Assembly (NCBI GenBank): GCA_937901335.1
Contig: CALCHC010000036.1
Span: 1-32,424 of the forward strand
Reading direction: 5' to 3'
Source of the DNA: an uncultured Phascolarctobacterium sp.
GTDB lineage: Bacteria > Bacillota > Negativicutes > Acidaminococcales > Acidaminococcaceae
DNA: 32,424 nucleotides
Positions 1 through 7,344 of the stretch are shown piece by piece. The position numbers and the translations under genes were made by a program. Under the pieces are notes generated by a model. That model had not been told where the DNA came from, searched no databases, and saw nothing but the letters and a program-made list of their open reading frames with translations. Positions within the stretch are counted from its first letter, which is position 1; each line of letters begins with the position of its first letter.

Positions 1-33
1 TGCCCGGAATGCAGAAAGAATGCTGCAAACTAA
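1..33 (+). CDS. 3' end of an upstream gene (partial)
   Basis: Frame 1 from the first base reads CPECRKNAAN and then a TAA stop, and a strong intrinsic terminator follows 18 bases later. This is what the tail of a plus-strand gene would look like, with a CxxC pair such as a zinc-binding end. Only ten residues are visible, so the product cannot be named and the reading frame itself is an inference from the terminator position. Confidence 0.4.
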   Translation, partial: CPECRKNAAN

Positions 34-51
34 AAACTCGTTATAAAAATT

Positions 52-80
52 AAGAGCGTGCGAAAGCACGCTCTTTTGTT
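52..80 (+). terminator. Intrinsic terminator of the upstream gene
   Basis: A perfect 10-bp stem (52-61 with 66-75) closed by a GAAA tetraloop is followed by TTTTGTT. It closes the plus-strand transcription unit entering the window. Confidence 0.85.
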
Positions 81-91
81 ATGCAAAAAAG

Positions 92-118
92 TGGGTTCCG
101 TTTGGCGGACGGAACCCA
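92..118 (+). other. Perfect 10-bp stem-loop of unknown role
   Basis: Bases 92-101 pair perfectly with 109-118 around a 7-base loop. There is no T-run after it; instead an AAAGGAGAGGT ribosome binding site follows directly, so it looks like a leader structure rather than a terminator. Confidence 0.5.
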
Positions 119-133
119 ATAAAGGAGAGGTGT

Positions 134-175
134 ATGATGAAAAGATGTTGTTCTATTGCAGCTGCTTATTTCTAA
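134..175 (+). CDS. Possible 13-residue peptide ORF
   Basis: A strong ribosome binding site (AAAGGAGAGG, 121-130) sits at correct spacing before ATG-ATG; the ORF encodes MMKRCCSIAAAYF and stops at TAA. It is flanked by a perfect stem-loop (92-118) and a 7-bp stem-loop (188-194 with 201-207). No plus-strand gene follows: the next gene (nifJ) is on the minus strand and convergent, so this is not an ordinary attenuator leader. It could be a small membrane or signalling peptide, part of a small RNA, or chance. The start context is the only real support. Confidence 0.3.
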   Translation: MMKRCCSIAAAYF

Positions 176-266
176 GCGACTACTTGGAGGAAGATTCATT
201 TCTTCCTTGGTTATATAATAACAAATCATTTTGTCATAAGTAGGTACGGTTGGTAACAAGTTTGTG

Positions 267-301
267 AAATAAAAACAGGACTGCGTTTTGCAGTCCTGTT
301 T
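267..301 (-). terminator. Intrinsic terminator of nifJ
   Basis: A perfect 12-bp stem (273-284 with 290-301) followed, on the minus strand, by TTTTATTT. It lies 11 bases beyond the nifJ stop codon. Confidence 0.9.
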
Positions 302-312
302 AATTTTAGATA

Positions 313-3300
313 TTATTCTTTGCCAGCAAGTTTTTTGTAATTTGCAAGGCGTTCTTTTGCGTCAGATTCGGTTTTTTCAAACAGAGCTTCTGCAGTTTCA
401 GGGAACATTTTCAAGAGGGAGGAGTAACGTACTTCGCCCATGAGGAATTCGCGGAAGTCAGCAGTAGGTTCTTTGGAATCCAGAATGAAGGGATTTTCAC
501 CTTTAGCTTTCAAATCCGGGTTGTAGCGGTAGGTTGCCCAGTAACCAGCTTCAACAGCACGTTTTTCTTCCAATTGAGTGCAGCCCATACCAAGTTTCAA
601 ACCGTGGTTGATGCAAGGAGCGTAAGCGATAATGAGGGACGGACCTTCATAAGCTTCTGCTTCTGCAATTGCTTTCAGGGTTTGAGCTTTGTCAGCGCCC
701 ATAGCGATTTGTGCTACGTAAACATAACCATAGCTCATAGCCATCATGCCCAGGTCTTTTTTCTTGGTCTTTTTGCCGCTTGCTGCGAATTTAGCGATTG
801 CTGCAGTCGGGGTGGATTTAGAGGATTGACCGCCGGTGTTGGAGTAAACTTCGGTATCGAATACCATTACGTTTACGTTTTCGCCGGAAGCAAGTACGTG
901 GTCAAGACCGCCGTAACCGATATCATAAGCCCAACCGTCGCCACCGAAGATCCAATGGCTACGTTTTACAAAGAATTGTTTTTCTGCGTAGAGAGCTGCG
1001 CATTTATCGCATTGATCTTTATATTTTTCCAGAACTGCAACGAGAGCATCTGCACGTTCACGAGTGCCAGCGCTTACGTTCATGTTTTCCAGCCAAGCTT
1101 CGAGAGCTTCTTTCAAGTCAGCGGGAATTTCTGCAGCGAGGATTTCTTTAACCATTTCAGCAACGCGTTCACGAGATTGTTTTACGCCTAAGAACATACC
1201 CAAACCGTATTCAGCGTTGTCTTCAAAGAGGGAGTTTGCCCAACTGGGACCATGACCTTGGCAGTTTTTGGTGTAAGGCATGGACGGAGCACTTGCACCC
1301 CAAATAGAGGTACAACCGGTAGCGTTAGCAATCATCATTCTGTCGCCAACAAGTTGGGTTACCAGTTTAGCATACGGAGTTTCGCCGCAGCCTGCGCATG
1401 CGCCGGAGAATTCGAGCAAGGGTTGTTCAAATTGAATACCTTTAATGGTATTTTTGTTCATGGGGTTAGCTTTCGGAGTAACTTCTTTCATTGCATAATC
1501 CCAGTTAACGGTTTTAGCAAGTTGAGAAGCAAGCGGTTTCATTTCCAAAGCTTTGCCTTTCGGTGCGGGGCAGATTTGTGCGCAGTTACCGCAACCGGTG
1601 CAATCAAGCGGAGAAATGTTGATAGCGAATTTCAATCCTTTAGCGCCAATAGCGTCTTTGGACGGCAAGCTTGCAGGAGCATTAGCAGCTTCTTCTTCGG
1701 TCATCAATACAGGGCGGATTGCAGCGTGGGGGCAAACGAAAGCACATTGGTTACATTGGATACAAGTATCAATTTGCCATTCAGGAACGTTGATTGCGAT
1801 ACCGCGTTTTTCATAAGCACTGGTGCCGCAGGGGAAAGTACCGTCAGCATATTTATTGAATGCACTTACGGGGAGTTTGTCGCCTTCCAAACGGTTCATG
1901 GGAACGAGCAGTTGGTCAACAAATTCGTTGCCGGTTTCAGCAGCAAGTTTGCTATCTTCAGCATTTGCCCAAGCAGCAGGAACTTCAACAGCAACAATTG
2001 CGTTGATACCTTGGTCGATAGCAGCGTTGTTCATGTCAACGATGTTTTGACCTTTTTTGCCGTAGGAATGTTCTACAGCTTCTTTCAAATGTTTAACTGC
2101 GGTTTCCAGAGGAATTACGTCAGCAAGTTTGAAGAATGCAGATTGCATAATCATATTGATGCGACCGCCAAGACCGATTTCTTGAGCAATTTTAACAGCA
2201 TCAATGATGTAGAATTTAATATCGTTTTCTGCGATGTAGCGTTTCAATTGGCCGGGGAGGTTAGCATCCAATTCTTCTGCAGTCCAGGTGCAGTTGAGGA
2301 GGAAGGTGCCGCCTTTTTTCAGGCCAGTGAGAACATCGTAGTTATAAACATAGGATTGGTTGTGAACTGCAACGAAGTCAGCTGCGTTAATCAGGTAAGG
2401 AGCCATAATGGGAACGGTACCGAAACGCAAGTGGGAAACAGTTACGCCACCAGATTTTTTAGAGTCATAGGAGAAGTAGCCTTGAGCGTACATATCGGTG
2501 TAGTCGCCGATGATTTTGATTGCACTCTTGTTAGCGCCAACAGTACCGTCACTGCCGAGACCCCAGAATTTGCAAGCTTTGGTGCCTTCTTTAGTAACGT
2601 CGATGTTTGCGGTAACAGGCAAAGAAGTATTGGTAACGTCGTCGATGATGCTAACGGTGAAGTTGTTTTTCGGTTCAGCAGAAGCCAAGTTGTCAAATAC
2701 TGCAACAACGTCGGCAGGAACGAGGTCTTTGGAACCTAAGCCATAACGGCCACCGATAATCATCGGATTTCTGTCGCTTGCATAGAATGCAGCGCGTACG
2801 TCTAAGTACAAGGGTTCGCCAAATGCACCGGGTTCTTTAGTGCGGTCGAGAACTGCAATGCGTTTTACGCTAGCAGGGATTGCACCCATGAAATGTTTAA
2901 CGCTGAAGGGGCGATAGAGGTGAACAACAAGTACACCAACTTTTTTGCCTTCTGCATTAAGTTTTTCAACAACGGTACGAACGGTGTCTGCGCCGCTACC
3001 CATTACGATGATGATGTCTTCTGCATCTTCAGCACCATAGTAGTTGAACAGGTGATATTCGCGACCGGTCATTTTGGAGATTTCGCCCATGTATTCTTCT
3101 ACGATTTCAGGAAGAGCATCGTAGTAGTTGTTTACTGCTTCACGAGTTTGGAAGTAGATGTCCGGGTTTTGAGCGGTACCGCGGATAACAGGGTTGTCCG
3201 GATTCAAACCGCGTTGACGGAATGCAGCAAGAGCATCTTTGTCGAGGAGTTTTGCCAAGTCATCATATTCCATAACTTCGATTTTTTGAATTTCGTGAGA

Positions 3301-3825
3301 GGTACGGAAACCGTCAAAGAAGTTCAGGAAAGGAACACGACCTTTGATTGCTGCCAAGTGAGCAACTGCAGAAAGGTCCATAACTTCTTGAACGCTGCCT
3401 TCAGCGAGAAGTGCAAAGCCGGTTTGACGAGCAGCCATAACGTCTTGGTGGTCACCGAAAATGGACAGGGAGCTGGTTGCCAAAGCACGTGCAGAAACGT
3501 GGAAAACTGCAGGCAACAATTCGCCGGACATTTTATACATATTGGGGATCATCAGCAGTAAGCCTTGGGATGCGGTGTAAGTAGTAGTCAACGCACCAGA
3601 TTGCAAGGAGCCGTGAACAGCACCTGCTGCACCTGCTTCAGATTGCATTTCTAAAAGTTTTACGGATTGGCCGAAGATATTTTTCTTACCTTGAGCAGAC
3701 CATTCGTCAACAACTTCCGCCATGGGAGAGGACGGAGTAATAGGGAAAATTGCAGCAACATCAGTAAATGCGTAAGAGATATACGCAGCAGCAGTGTTGC
3801 CGTCCATAGTTTTCATTTTTACCAT
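313..3825 (-). CDS. nifJ: Pyruvate:ferredoxin (flavodoxin) oxidoreductase
   Basis: Single-chain PFOR of 1170 residues, the normal length of the family. It decarboxylates pyruvate to acetyl-CoA and CO2 in the cytoplasm and passes electrons to ferredoxin or flavodoxin, a central step of anaerobic fermentation. Domains in order: N-terminal domain with the PITPSSPMAE motif (about residues 28-37), the central gamma domain, a two-cluster ferredoxin domain with CIQCNQCAFVCP (about 686) and CTGCGNCAQICP (about 741), and the TPP-binding C-terminal part with CAGCGE (about 809) and GDGWAYDIGYGG (about 960). The ATG is preceded by GAGGG at eight bases. It has its own promoter (3899-3927) and terminator, so it is monocistronic. 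Codon bias is strong (CGT, GAA, CAA), as expected for a highly expressed gene; this also opens long meaningless antisense frames. Confidence 0.97.
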   Translation of the reverse strand: MVKMKTMDGNTAAAYISYAFTDVAAIFPITPSSPMAEVVDEWSAQGKKNIFGQSVKLLEMQSEAGAAGAVHGSLQSGALTTTYTASQGLLLMIPNMYKMSGELLPAVFHVSARALATSSLSIFGDHQDVMAARQTGFALLAEGSVQEVMDLSAVAHLAAIKGRVPFLNFFDGFRTSHEIQKIEVMEYDDLAKLLDKDALAAFRQRGLNPDNPVIRGTAQNPDIYFQTREAVNNYYDALPEIVEEYMGEISKMTGREYHLFNYYGAEDAEDIIIVMGSGADTVRTVVEKLNAEGKKVGVLVVHLYRPFSVKHFMGAIPASVKRIAVLDRTKEPGAFGEPLYLDVRAAFYASDRNPMIIGGRYGLGSKDLVPADVVAVFDNLASAEPKNNFTVSIIDDVTNTSLPVTANIDVTKEGTKACKFWGLGSDGTVGANKSAIKIIGDYTDMYAQGYFSYDSKKSGGVTVSHLRFGTVPIMAPYLINAADFVAVHNQSYVYNYDVLTGLKKGGTFLLNCTWTAEELDANLPGQLKRYIAENDIKFYIIDAVKIAQEIGLGGRINMIMQSAFFKLADVIPLETAVKHLKEAVEHSYGKKGQNIVDMNNAAIDQGINAIVAVEVPAAWANAEDSKLAAETGNEFVDQLLVPMNRLEGDKLPVSAFNKYADGTFPCGTSAYEKRGIAINVPEWQIDTCIQCNQCAFVCPHAAIRPVLMTEEEAANAPASLPSKDAIGAKGLKFAINISPLDCTGCGNCAQICPAPKGKALEMKPLASQLAKTVNWDYAMKEVTPKANPMNKNTIKGIQFEQPLLEFSGACAGCGETPYAKLVTQLVGDRMMIANATGCTSIWGASAPSMPYTKNCQGHGPSWANSLFEDNAEYGLGMFLGVKQSRERVAEMVKEILAAEIPADLKEALEAWLENMNVSAGTRERADALVAVLEKYKDQCDKCAALYAEKQFFVKRSHWIFGGDGWAYDIGYGGLDHVLASGENVNVMVFDTEVYSNTGGQSSKSTPTAAIAKFAASGKKTKKKDLGMMAMSYGYVYVAQIAMGADKAQTLKAIAEAEAYEGPSLIIAYAPCINHGLKLGMGCTQLEEKRAVEAGYWATYRYNPDLKAKGENPFILDSKEPTADFREFLMGEVRYSSLLKMFPETAEALFEKTESDAKERLANYKKLAGKE

Positions 3826-3898
3826 GTTCTTACCCTCTTTCGTTTAGATTCTTTTTATAAAAATAATAGAGCTTTAGCCTCTTTTATTCCTAACCTAT

Positions 3899-3927
3899 AT
3901 TTTACAATATTAGTAGTACTTTGTAAA
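3899..3927 (-). promoter_or_regulatory. Promoter of nifJ
   Basis: On the minus strand TTTACA, a 17-base spacer and TAAAAT, each one mismatch from consensus. The -35 is at 3922-3927 and the -10 at 3899-3904. A short dyad TATAC-TG-GTATA (3932-3943) lies directly upstream of the -35 and could be an operator, but it is too short to assign. Confidence 0.7.
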
Positions 3928-3977
3928 ACTATATACTGGTATACATAAAGATTTTACTTTTCGAGAAATTGCTTGGC

Positions 3978-4011
3978 AAAAATAAAAAGCACCTGCGTAA
4001 ACAGGTGCTTT
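3978..4011 (-). terminator. Terminator of the usp pair
   Basis: A 10-bp perfect stem (3986-3995 with 4002-4011) with a 6-base loop, followed on the minus strand by a T-rich run. It lies just after the stop codon of the second usp gene. Confidence 0.88.
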
Positions 4012-4014
4012 GAA

Positions 4015-4431
4015 TTATTTAACTACGATTACGGGAACATCAGCTTGTTCTACGATTACTTGGCTAACGCTATTTTTGAACAATCCTTCCAACATACCGA
4101 AGCCACGGCTACCAAGAACGATTGCATCACAATTCTCAGCCTTTTCAGCTCGCAGGATAAGTTCAGGGATTTTACCACCACATTCCAACAAATAGGAGCA
4201 ACTAATATCATGTCCACTCATTATGGAACGTGCAGCATCTAAAACTTCGTTGCCGATTTGTGCCGTCATGCAGTCCCCATCAGCAAGCAAAACGGGCACA
4301 GGTGCATTTTTAGGCGCAACGGTCATGATTAACAGGGAGCCGCCGCTCATTTTCACTAAGGAGCAAGCATATTCTAAGGCACGCCAAGAATAATCGCCAC
4401 CGTCAATTGCCACAAGTACTCGCTTTAACAT
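4015..4431 (-). CDS. Universal stress protein, UspA family (second of pair)
   Basis: 138-residue single-domain UspA protein, beginning MLKRVLVAIDGGDYSWRAL, with the usual N-terminal beta strand and a C-terminal CDAIVLGSRG segment. The family nucleotide motif G-2x-G-9x-G-(S/T) is imperfect here: GSRG is followed nine residues later by NS instead of GS, so nucleotide binding may be altered. It starts five bases after the stop of the upstream usp gene without a clear ribosome binding site of its own, which suggests translational coupling. It shares a 29-bp identical stretch with its neighbour (4100-4128 and 4521-4549) over the GSRG motif. Role beyond the stress-protein family is unknown. Confidence 0.9.
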   Translation of the reverse strand: MLKRVLVAIDGGDYSWRALEYACSLVKMSGGSLLIMTVAPKNAPVPVLLADGDCMTAQIGNEVLDAARSIMSGHDISCSYLLECGGKIPELILRAEKAENCDAIVLGSRGFGMLEGLFKNSVSQVIVEQADVPVIVVK

Positions 4432-4435
4432 AAGC

Positions 4436-4873
4436 TTATTTTACGATAAGAACAGGAACGCCAGCGTATTGCGCAACTTTGGAGCTTACGCTACCCAAGA
4501 AGAATTCTGCAATACCGGACAAGCCACGGCTACCAAGAACGATTGCATCGCATTCTTCTTTTTTGGTGAAAGCGATGATGCGTTCAGAAGGATGGCCAAC
4601 TTCAATGGAGTAAACCACTTTGTGGGGATAGCCAGCCATTTTTTCTTGAGCCATTTCTAAAACTTTGTCGCCAATTTTTTCTAACTCGCTATTGCCTTGT
4701 TTAACAGTGCCGTGATCCAGGGGAACAGCAAGCAAAGCAGCGTTATTATAAGGTTGGATTACGTTTACTACTTGAATTTCACTTTCAAATTTTTCGCCAA
4801 TAGCAACTGCTTGCGCTAATGCACGCCAGCTACCTTCACTACCATCTACGGGTACAAGAATTTTTTTGAACAT
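4436..4873 (-). CDS. Universal stress protein, UspA family (first of pair)
   Basis: 145-residue UspA-domain protein starting MFKKILVPVDGSEGSWRAL. The start chosen is the ATG at 4873, which has a strong GGAGGTG eight bases upstream; a frame-open upstream ATG at 4927 would add 18 residues unlike the family and lacks such a site. The nucleotide-binding motif is intact (GSRG, nine residues, GSVSS). It heads a two-gene operon with a second, more divergent usp. Proteins of this family are cytoplasmic and bind ATP or AMP or signal stress; the specific function is not visible. Confidence 0.92.
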   Translation of the reverse strand: MFKKILVPVDGSEGSWRALAQAVAIGEKFESEIQVVNVIQPYNNAALLAVPLDHGTVKQGNSELEKIGDKVLEMAQEKMAGYPHKVVYSIEVGHPSERIIAFTKKEECDAIVLGSRGLSGIAEFFLGSVSSKVAQYAGVPVLIVK

Positions 4874-4978
4874 ATTAAAACACCTCCGAGTGATTATTAT
4901 TGAAATTTTGGTTAGAGGGAAACTCAACCTACTTCTATGCTATAATATTCTTTCTGTAGGGCTAAAAATCCTGCAAGA

Positions 4979-5365
4979 TTATCTGCCGCCACGTTTTTTT
5001 CTTGCTTCGTGGATGCGTTGAGATTTTTTACTGAATTTTTTAGGTTCTAAATCTTGCATTTGCGCAGCTGCTTGGCTGGGAGTTTGTTCGTTCAAGATGG
5101 GTTCGCCTTTGATGAAATAGTAGTAAAGAAGAATACCACCGATTACCAAAAGGGGCAAGCTGCCAACCCAATACTTGTATTCGCCGGAAGCAATGCAGAT
5201 GAAATCATAAAAAATTACGCAAGCAGGAATGCAGATGATTTGAGTCCAACGGCTTAATGCGCCTTCTTTACCCATGCAACGGATAACCAAAGCGTATGCT
5301 AAAAATGCAATAGCAAAAGAGATTACGGACATAAAAATCAAGAAAAGGAAAAATTCAAAGTTCAT
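4979..5365 (-). CDS. Small membrane protein of unknown function
   Basis: 128 residues with three hydrophobic segments (about residues 4-29, 42-60 and 67-86) followed by a hydrophilic, strongly basic cytoplasmic-type tail ending in RIHEARKKRGGR. I do not recognise a named family. It has its own promoter (5439-5467), an 8-bp stem-loop in the leader and an AAGGAGG site about 12 bases before the ATG. There is no obvious terminator before the usp genes, so some read-through into them is possible. The positive tail could contact membrane lipid or RNA, but that is a guess. Confidence 0.8.
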   Translation of the reverse strand: MNFEFFLFLIFMSVISFAIAFLAYALVIRCMGKEGALSRWTQIICIPACVIFYDFICIASGEYKYWVGSLPLLVIGGILLYYYFIKGEPILNEQTPSQAAAQMQDLEPKKFSKKSQRIHEARKKRGGR

Positions 5366-5393
5366 TTAAAAATACAGCCTCCTTAATATTCGT

Positions 5394-5416
5394 CAAGCAA
5401 GGTTGAAGCTTGCTTG
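5394..5416 (-). other. Stem-loop in the leader of the small membrane protein gene
   Basis: CAAGCAAG (5394-5401) pairs perfectly with CTTGCTTG (5409-5416) around a 7-base loop. It lies between the promoter and the ribosome binding site, with no T-run, so it is a leader structure of unknown role. Confidence 0.5.
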
Positions 5417-5438
5417 TCTATAAGCATAAACTATTTCA

Positions 5439-5467
5439 ATAATATCATTTTACAGGTAAATAAACAA
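5439..5467 (-). promoter_or_regulatory. Promoter of the small membrane protein gene
   Basis: On the minus strand TTGTTT, 17 bases, TATTAT, with the extended -10 dinucleotide TG one base before the -10. It lies just downstream of the preceding gene's terminator, as expected for a new unit. Confidence 0.55.
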
Positions 5468-5477
5468 GTGCAAGGCA

Positions 5478-5510
5478 AGATAAAAACCGCAGCCGTAAAG
5501 CTGCGGTTTT
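5478..5510 (-). terminator. Terminator of the DUF190 gene
   Basis: An 11-bp perfect stem (5483-5493 with 5500-5510), GC-rich in its upper part, six bases after the DUF190 stop codon. Its CGTAAA loop is the same as in the terminator at 3986-4011. Confidence 0.85.
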
Positions 5511-5515
5511 AAAAA

Positions 5516-5911
5516 TTAATCTTCGTTTTGTTGAGCCAATAAAGTTTCTCTTTCAGCTTTTCTCTTGCGAGTATAATCGGTTACAAGATATTCGCTTTCT
5601 TCCAATATAACAAGACCGTTAGTTACGTTCTTTTCTAAATAGGGAAGAATGGTTTCTAATTTTTCGCGAGTATCAACGATTTCAATAATGATAGGATAAT
5701 TAGCGTTGCCACTTACAAAATAGTTAATAGCTCTGCCTACGCCGCGCAGTTTAGTTGCGTAGCCTTCAATACCTTTAATAACAGTACCGCCTGCCAATTG
5801 CAAACGACGAGCTTCGTCAATGATTGCTTTATATAAAGGTTTATCATCTAACATAACATCTTCGCCGGTGTAAATTTTCAAGAAAGTAATTTTTTCAAAT
5901 TCTAATGCCAT
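5516..5911 (-). CDS. DUF190 (UPF0166) family protein, PII/CutA-like fold
   Basis: 131 residues from MALEFEKITFLKIYTGEDV. The pattern fits the DUF190 family: an initial strand with KIYTGED, a helix YKAIIDEARRLQLAGGTVIKGIEGYG-like segment, and the C-terminal PIIIEIVDTREKLETILPYLE stretch. These are small PII-like cytoplasmic proteins, found in other genomes near fluoride channel (CrcB/Fluc) genes, with an unproven regulatory or nucleotide-binding role. No crcB is visible here. The start is taken at 5911, behind AGGGGTGAC, rather than at the frame-open ATG ten codons upstream. It has its own promoter and terminator. Confidence 0.88.
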   Translation of the reverse strand: MALEFEKITFLKIYTGEDVMLDDKPLYKAIIDEARRLQLAGGTVIKGIEGYATKLRGVGRAINYFVSGNANYPIIIEIVDTREKLETILPYLEKNVTNGLVILEESEYLVTDYTRKRKAERETLLAQQNED

Positions 5912-5954
5912 ATAAGTCACCCCTGTCTTGTAAATTAGCATAACTTACATTTTT

Positions 5955-5984
5955 ATTATAGCAGTTTTAGATTTTTGATGTAAG
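5955..5984 (-). promoter_or_regulatory. Extended -10 promoter of the DUF190 gene
   Basis: On the minus strand CTTACA, 18 bases, then TGC-TATAAT, a perfect -10 with the TGN extension. A 7-bp inverted repeat CTTACAT (5944-5950) / ATGTAAG (5978-5984) brackets the promoter. Confidence 0.6.
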
Positions 5985-6011
5985 TAAAATTTTGGTAACA
6001 GTTTTGAATTT

Positions 6012-6815
6012 TTACAGGTTGATGTTCATGCTGCCACTACGGAAGCCTTCAAGGTCAATAGTTACATAGGTGAAACCTGCTTCTTTAACTGCGTTGATGA
6101 TTTGCTGGCATAATTTTGTAGCAGCAAGTTCAATTTCAGTTTGTGCAACTTCAACACGTGCCAAATTATTATGGCAACGCACGCGGACATCGTGTAAACC
6201 TAAAGCTTTCAACGCATCTTCTGCTTTTTCTACGGAAGCAAGCTTCTCTGAAGTTACTGTTTCACCGTACGCAATGCGACTGGCAAGGCAAGCGTAAGCA
6301 GGTTTTTTCGCAATAGAAAGCTTGTACTTTTCTGCGAGAGCACGCACGTCAGCTTTAGTAAAGCCACATTCCAAAAGAGGACTAGTTACCTTTAATTCTT
6401 TGGTTGCCTGCATGCCGGGGCGATAGTCTCCTAAATCATCAAGGTTTGCTCCGTCCAAAAGGCAAGTGCATCCTAAACTTTTAGCTTTTTCTTGCATAGC
6501 TGTAAAAAGAAACTTTTTACAATGGTAGCAACGTTTGCCATCGTTAAGGCAGAATTCAGGTAAATCCAAAGGGTTCAGTTGCAGGAAGTTTACTTCAAAA
6601 TCTAATTCTTCTGCTAAATGAACTGTATCTTCTTTTTCGAAAGCAGGTACTAGCGGTGTTGAGCAGTTAATAACTTTAACAGGGACATTAGCTTCCTTAC
6701 AAGCTGCCAGTAAAAGTGCGGAATCAACTCCTCCGCTAAAGGCGAGGGCAGGAGCTGGTAATGCTTGTAGGAATTTTATTAACTTATCTTCTTTATATTT
6801 AATGGAAGTATTCAT
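6012..6815 (-). CDS. larE: ATP-dependent sacrificial sulfur transferase LarE
   Basis: 267 residues, a PP-loop ATPase of the LarE family, which adenylates and thiolates the pyridinium dinucleotide precursor of the nickel-pincer cofactor of lactate racemase. Visible: the PP-loop SGGVDS (27-32), DGANLDD (121-127) and the ACLASR motif with Cys176, the position of the sulfur-donating cysteine in the Lactobacillus enzyme. A CYHC pair (Cys96, Cys99) is also present; together with Cys176 this is the three-cysteine set I associate with LarE forms that carry a 4Fe-4S cluster. AAGGAG precedes the ATG. No larA, larB or larC lies in the window, so the partner genes must be elsewhere or the protein serves another thiolation. 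A perfect TATAAT (6855-6860, minus) upstream is a likely -10. Confidence 0.92.
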   Translation of the reverse strand: MNTSIKYKEDKLIKFLQALPAPALAFSGGVDSALLLAACKEANVPVKVINCSTPLVPAFEKEDTVHLAEELDFEVNFLQLNPLDLPEFCLNDGKRCYHCKKFLFTAMQEKAKSLGCTCLLDGANLDDLGDYRPGMQATKELKVTSPLLECGFTKADVRALAEKYKLSIAKKPAYACLASRIAYGETVTSEKLASVEKAEDALKALGLHDVRVRCHNNLARVEVAQTEIELAATKLCQQIINAVKEAGFTYVTIDLEGFRSGSMNINL

Positions 6816-6872
6816 GGAAACTCCTTACGGAAAAATAATTCTAGCTTTCTTTAAATTATAACTCATTTGCAC

Positions 6873-6901
6873 TTGCCATAAAACAACTTTTGAATTATTA
6901 T
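6873..6901 (+). promoter_or_regulatory. Promoter of the FlK-like thioesterase gene
   Basis: TTGCCA, 17 bases, TATTAT, each one mismatch from consensus. It is divergent from the likely larE -10 at 6855-6860, so the two units share a short control region. Confidence 0.65.
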
Positions 6902-6945
6902 GGTATTTGTTGAATTTTACTGGGAATTAGGAAGAGGTATATATT

Positions 6946-7338
6946 ATGGCAAATTTACAAGCAGGCCTGCACGGTACTGCAACTACTGTTGTTACAGATA
7001 AAAATACTGCACAAACCATGCGTAGCGGTTCTTTGCCCGTATTCGCTACTCCGGCAATGTGCGCTTTGATGGAAGAAGCAGCTTGTGCTGCTCTCGTAGG
7101 TTGTCTTGATCCTGGCATGGGTAGCGTTGGCGTAAGCTTGAACATTTCTCACAATGCACCTTCTGCAATGGGAGCAACCATCACCGCAACTGCACAACTT
7201 ACTAGCGTTGAAGGTCGTAAGCTCACTTTCGCAGTTATTGCAAAAGATGACCACGGTGTTATCGGCAAAGGCTGCCACGAACGTTTCATCATTGATAATG
7301 AGAAATTTATGAGCAAGCTTGCTGAACTGAACAAATAA
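6946..7338 (+). CDS. FlK-like hotdog-fold acyl-CoA thioesterase
   Basis: 130-residue single hotdog domain. The spacing of Thr35, Glu43 and His69 (8 and 26 residues) is the same as that of the catalytic Thr42, Glu50 and His76 of fluoroacetyl-CoA thioesterase FlK, within the characteristic PVFATPAMCALMEEAA and VSLNISHNAPS segments. A cytoplasmic acyl-CoA hydrolase is therefore likely; fluoroacetyl-CoA is not a plausible main substrate in such an organism, so the true acyl group is unknown. AGGAAGAGG lies eight bases before the ATG. It is a single-gene unit with its own promoter and ends in the parS-containing terminator at 7345-7380. Confidence 0.87.
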   Translation: MANLQAGLHGTATTVVTDKNTAQTMRSGSLPVFATPAMCALMEEAACAALVGCLDPGMGSVGVSLNISHNAPSAMGATITATAQLTSVEGRKLTFAVIAKDDHGVIGKGCHERFIIDNEKFMSKLAELNK

Positions 7339-7344
7339 TAAAAG

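Noticed and set aside
1252..2739. Plus-strand open frame of 495 codons opposite nifJ
   Set aside because: Antisense of a highly expressed, codon-biased gene; low-complexity Phe/Asn/Cys/Ser-rich translation and no ribosome binding site.
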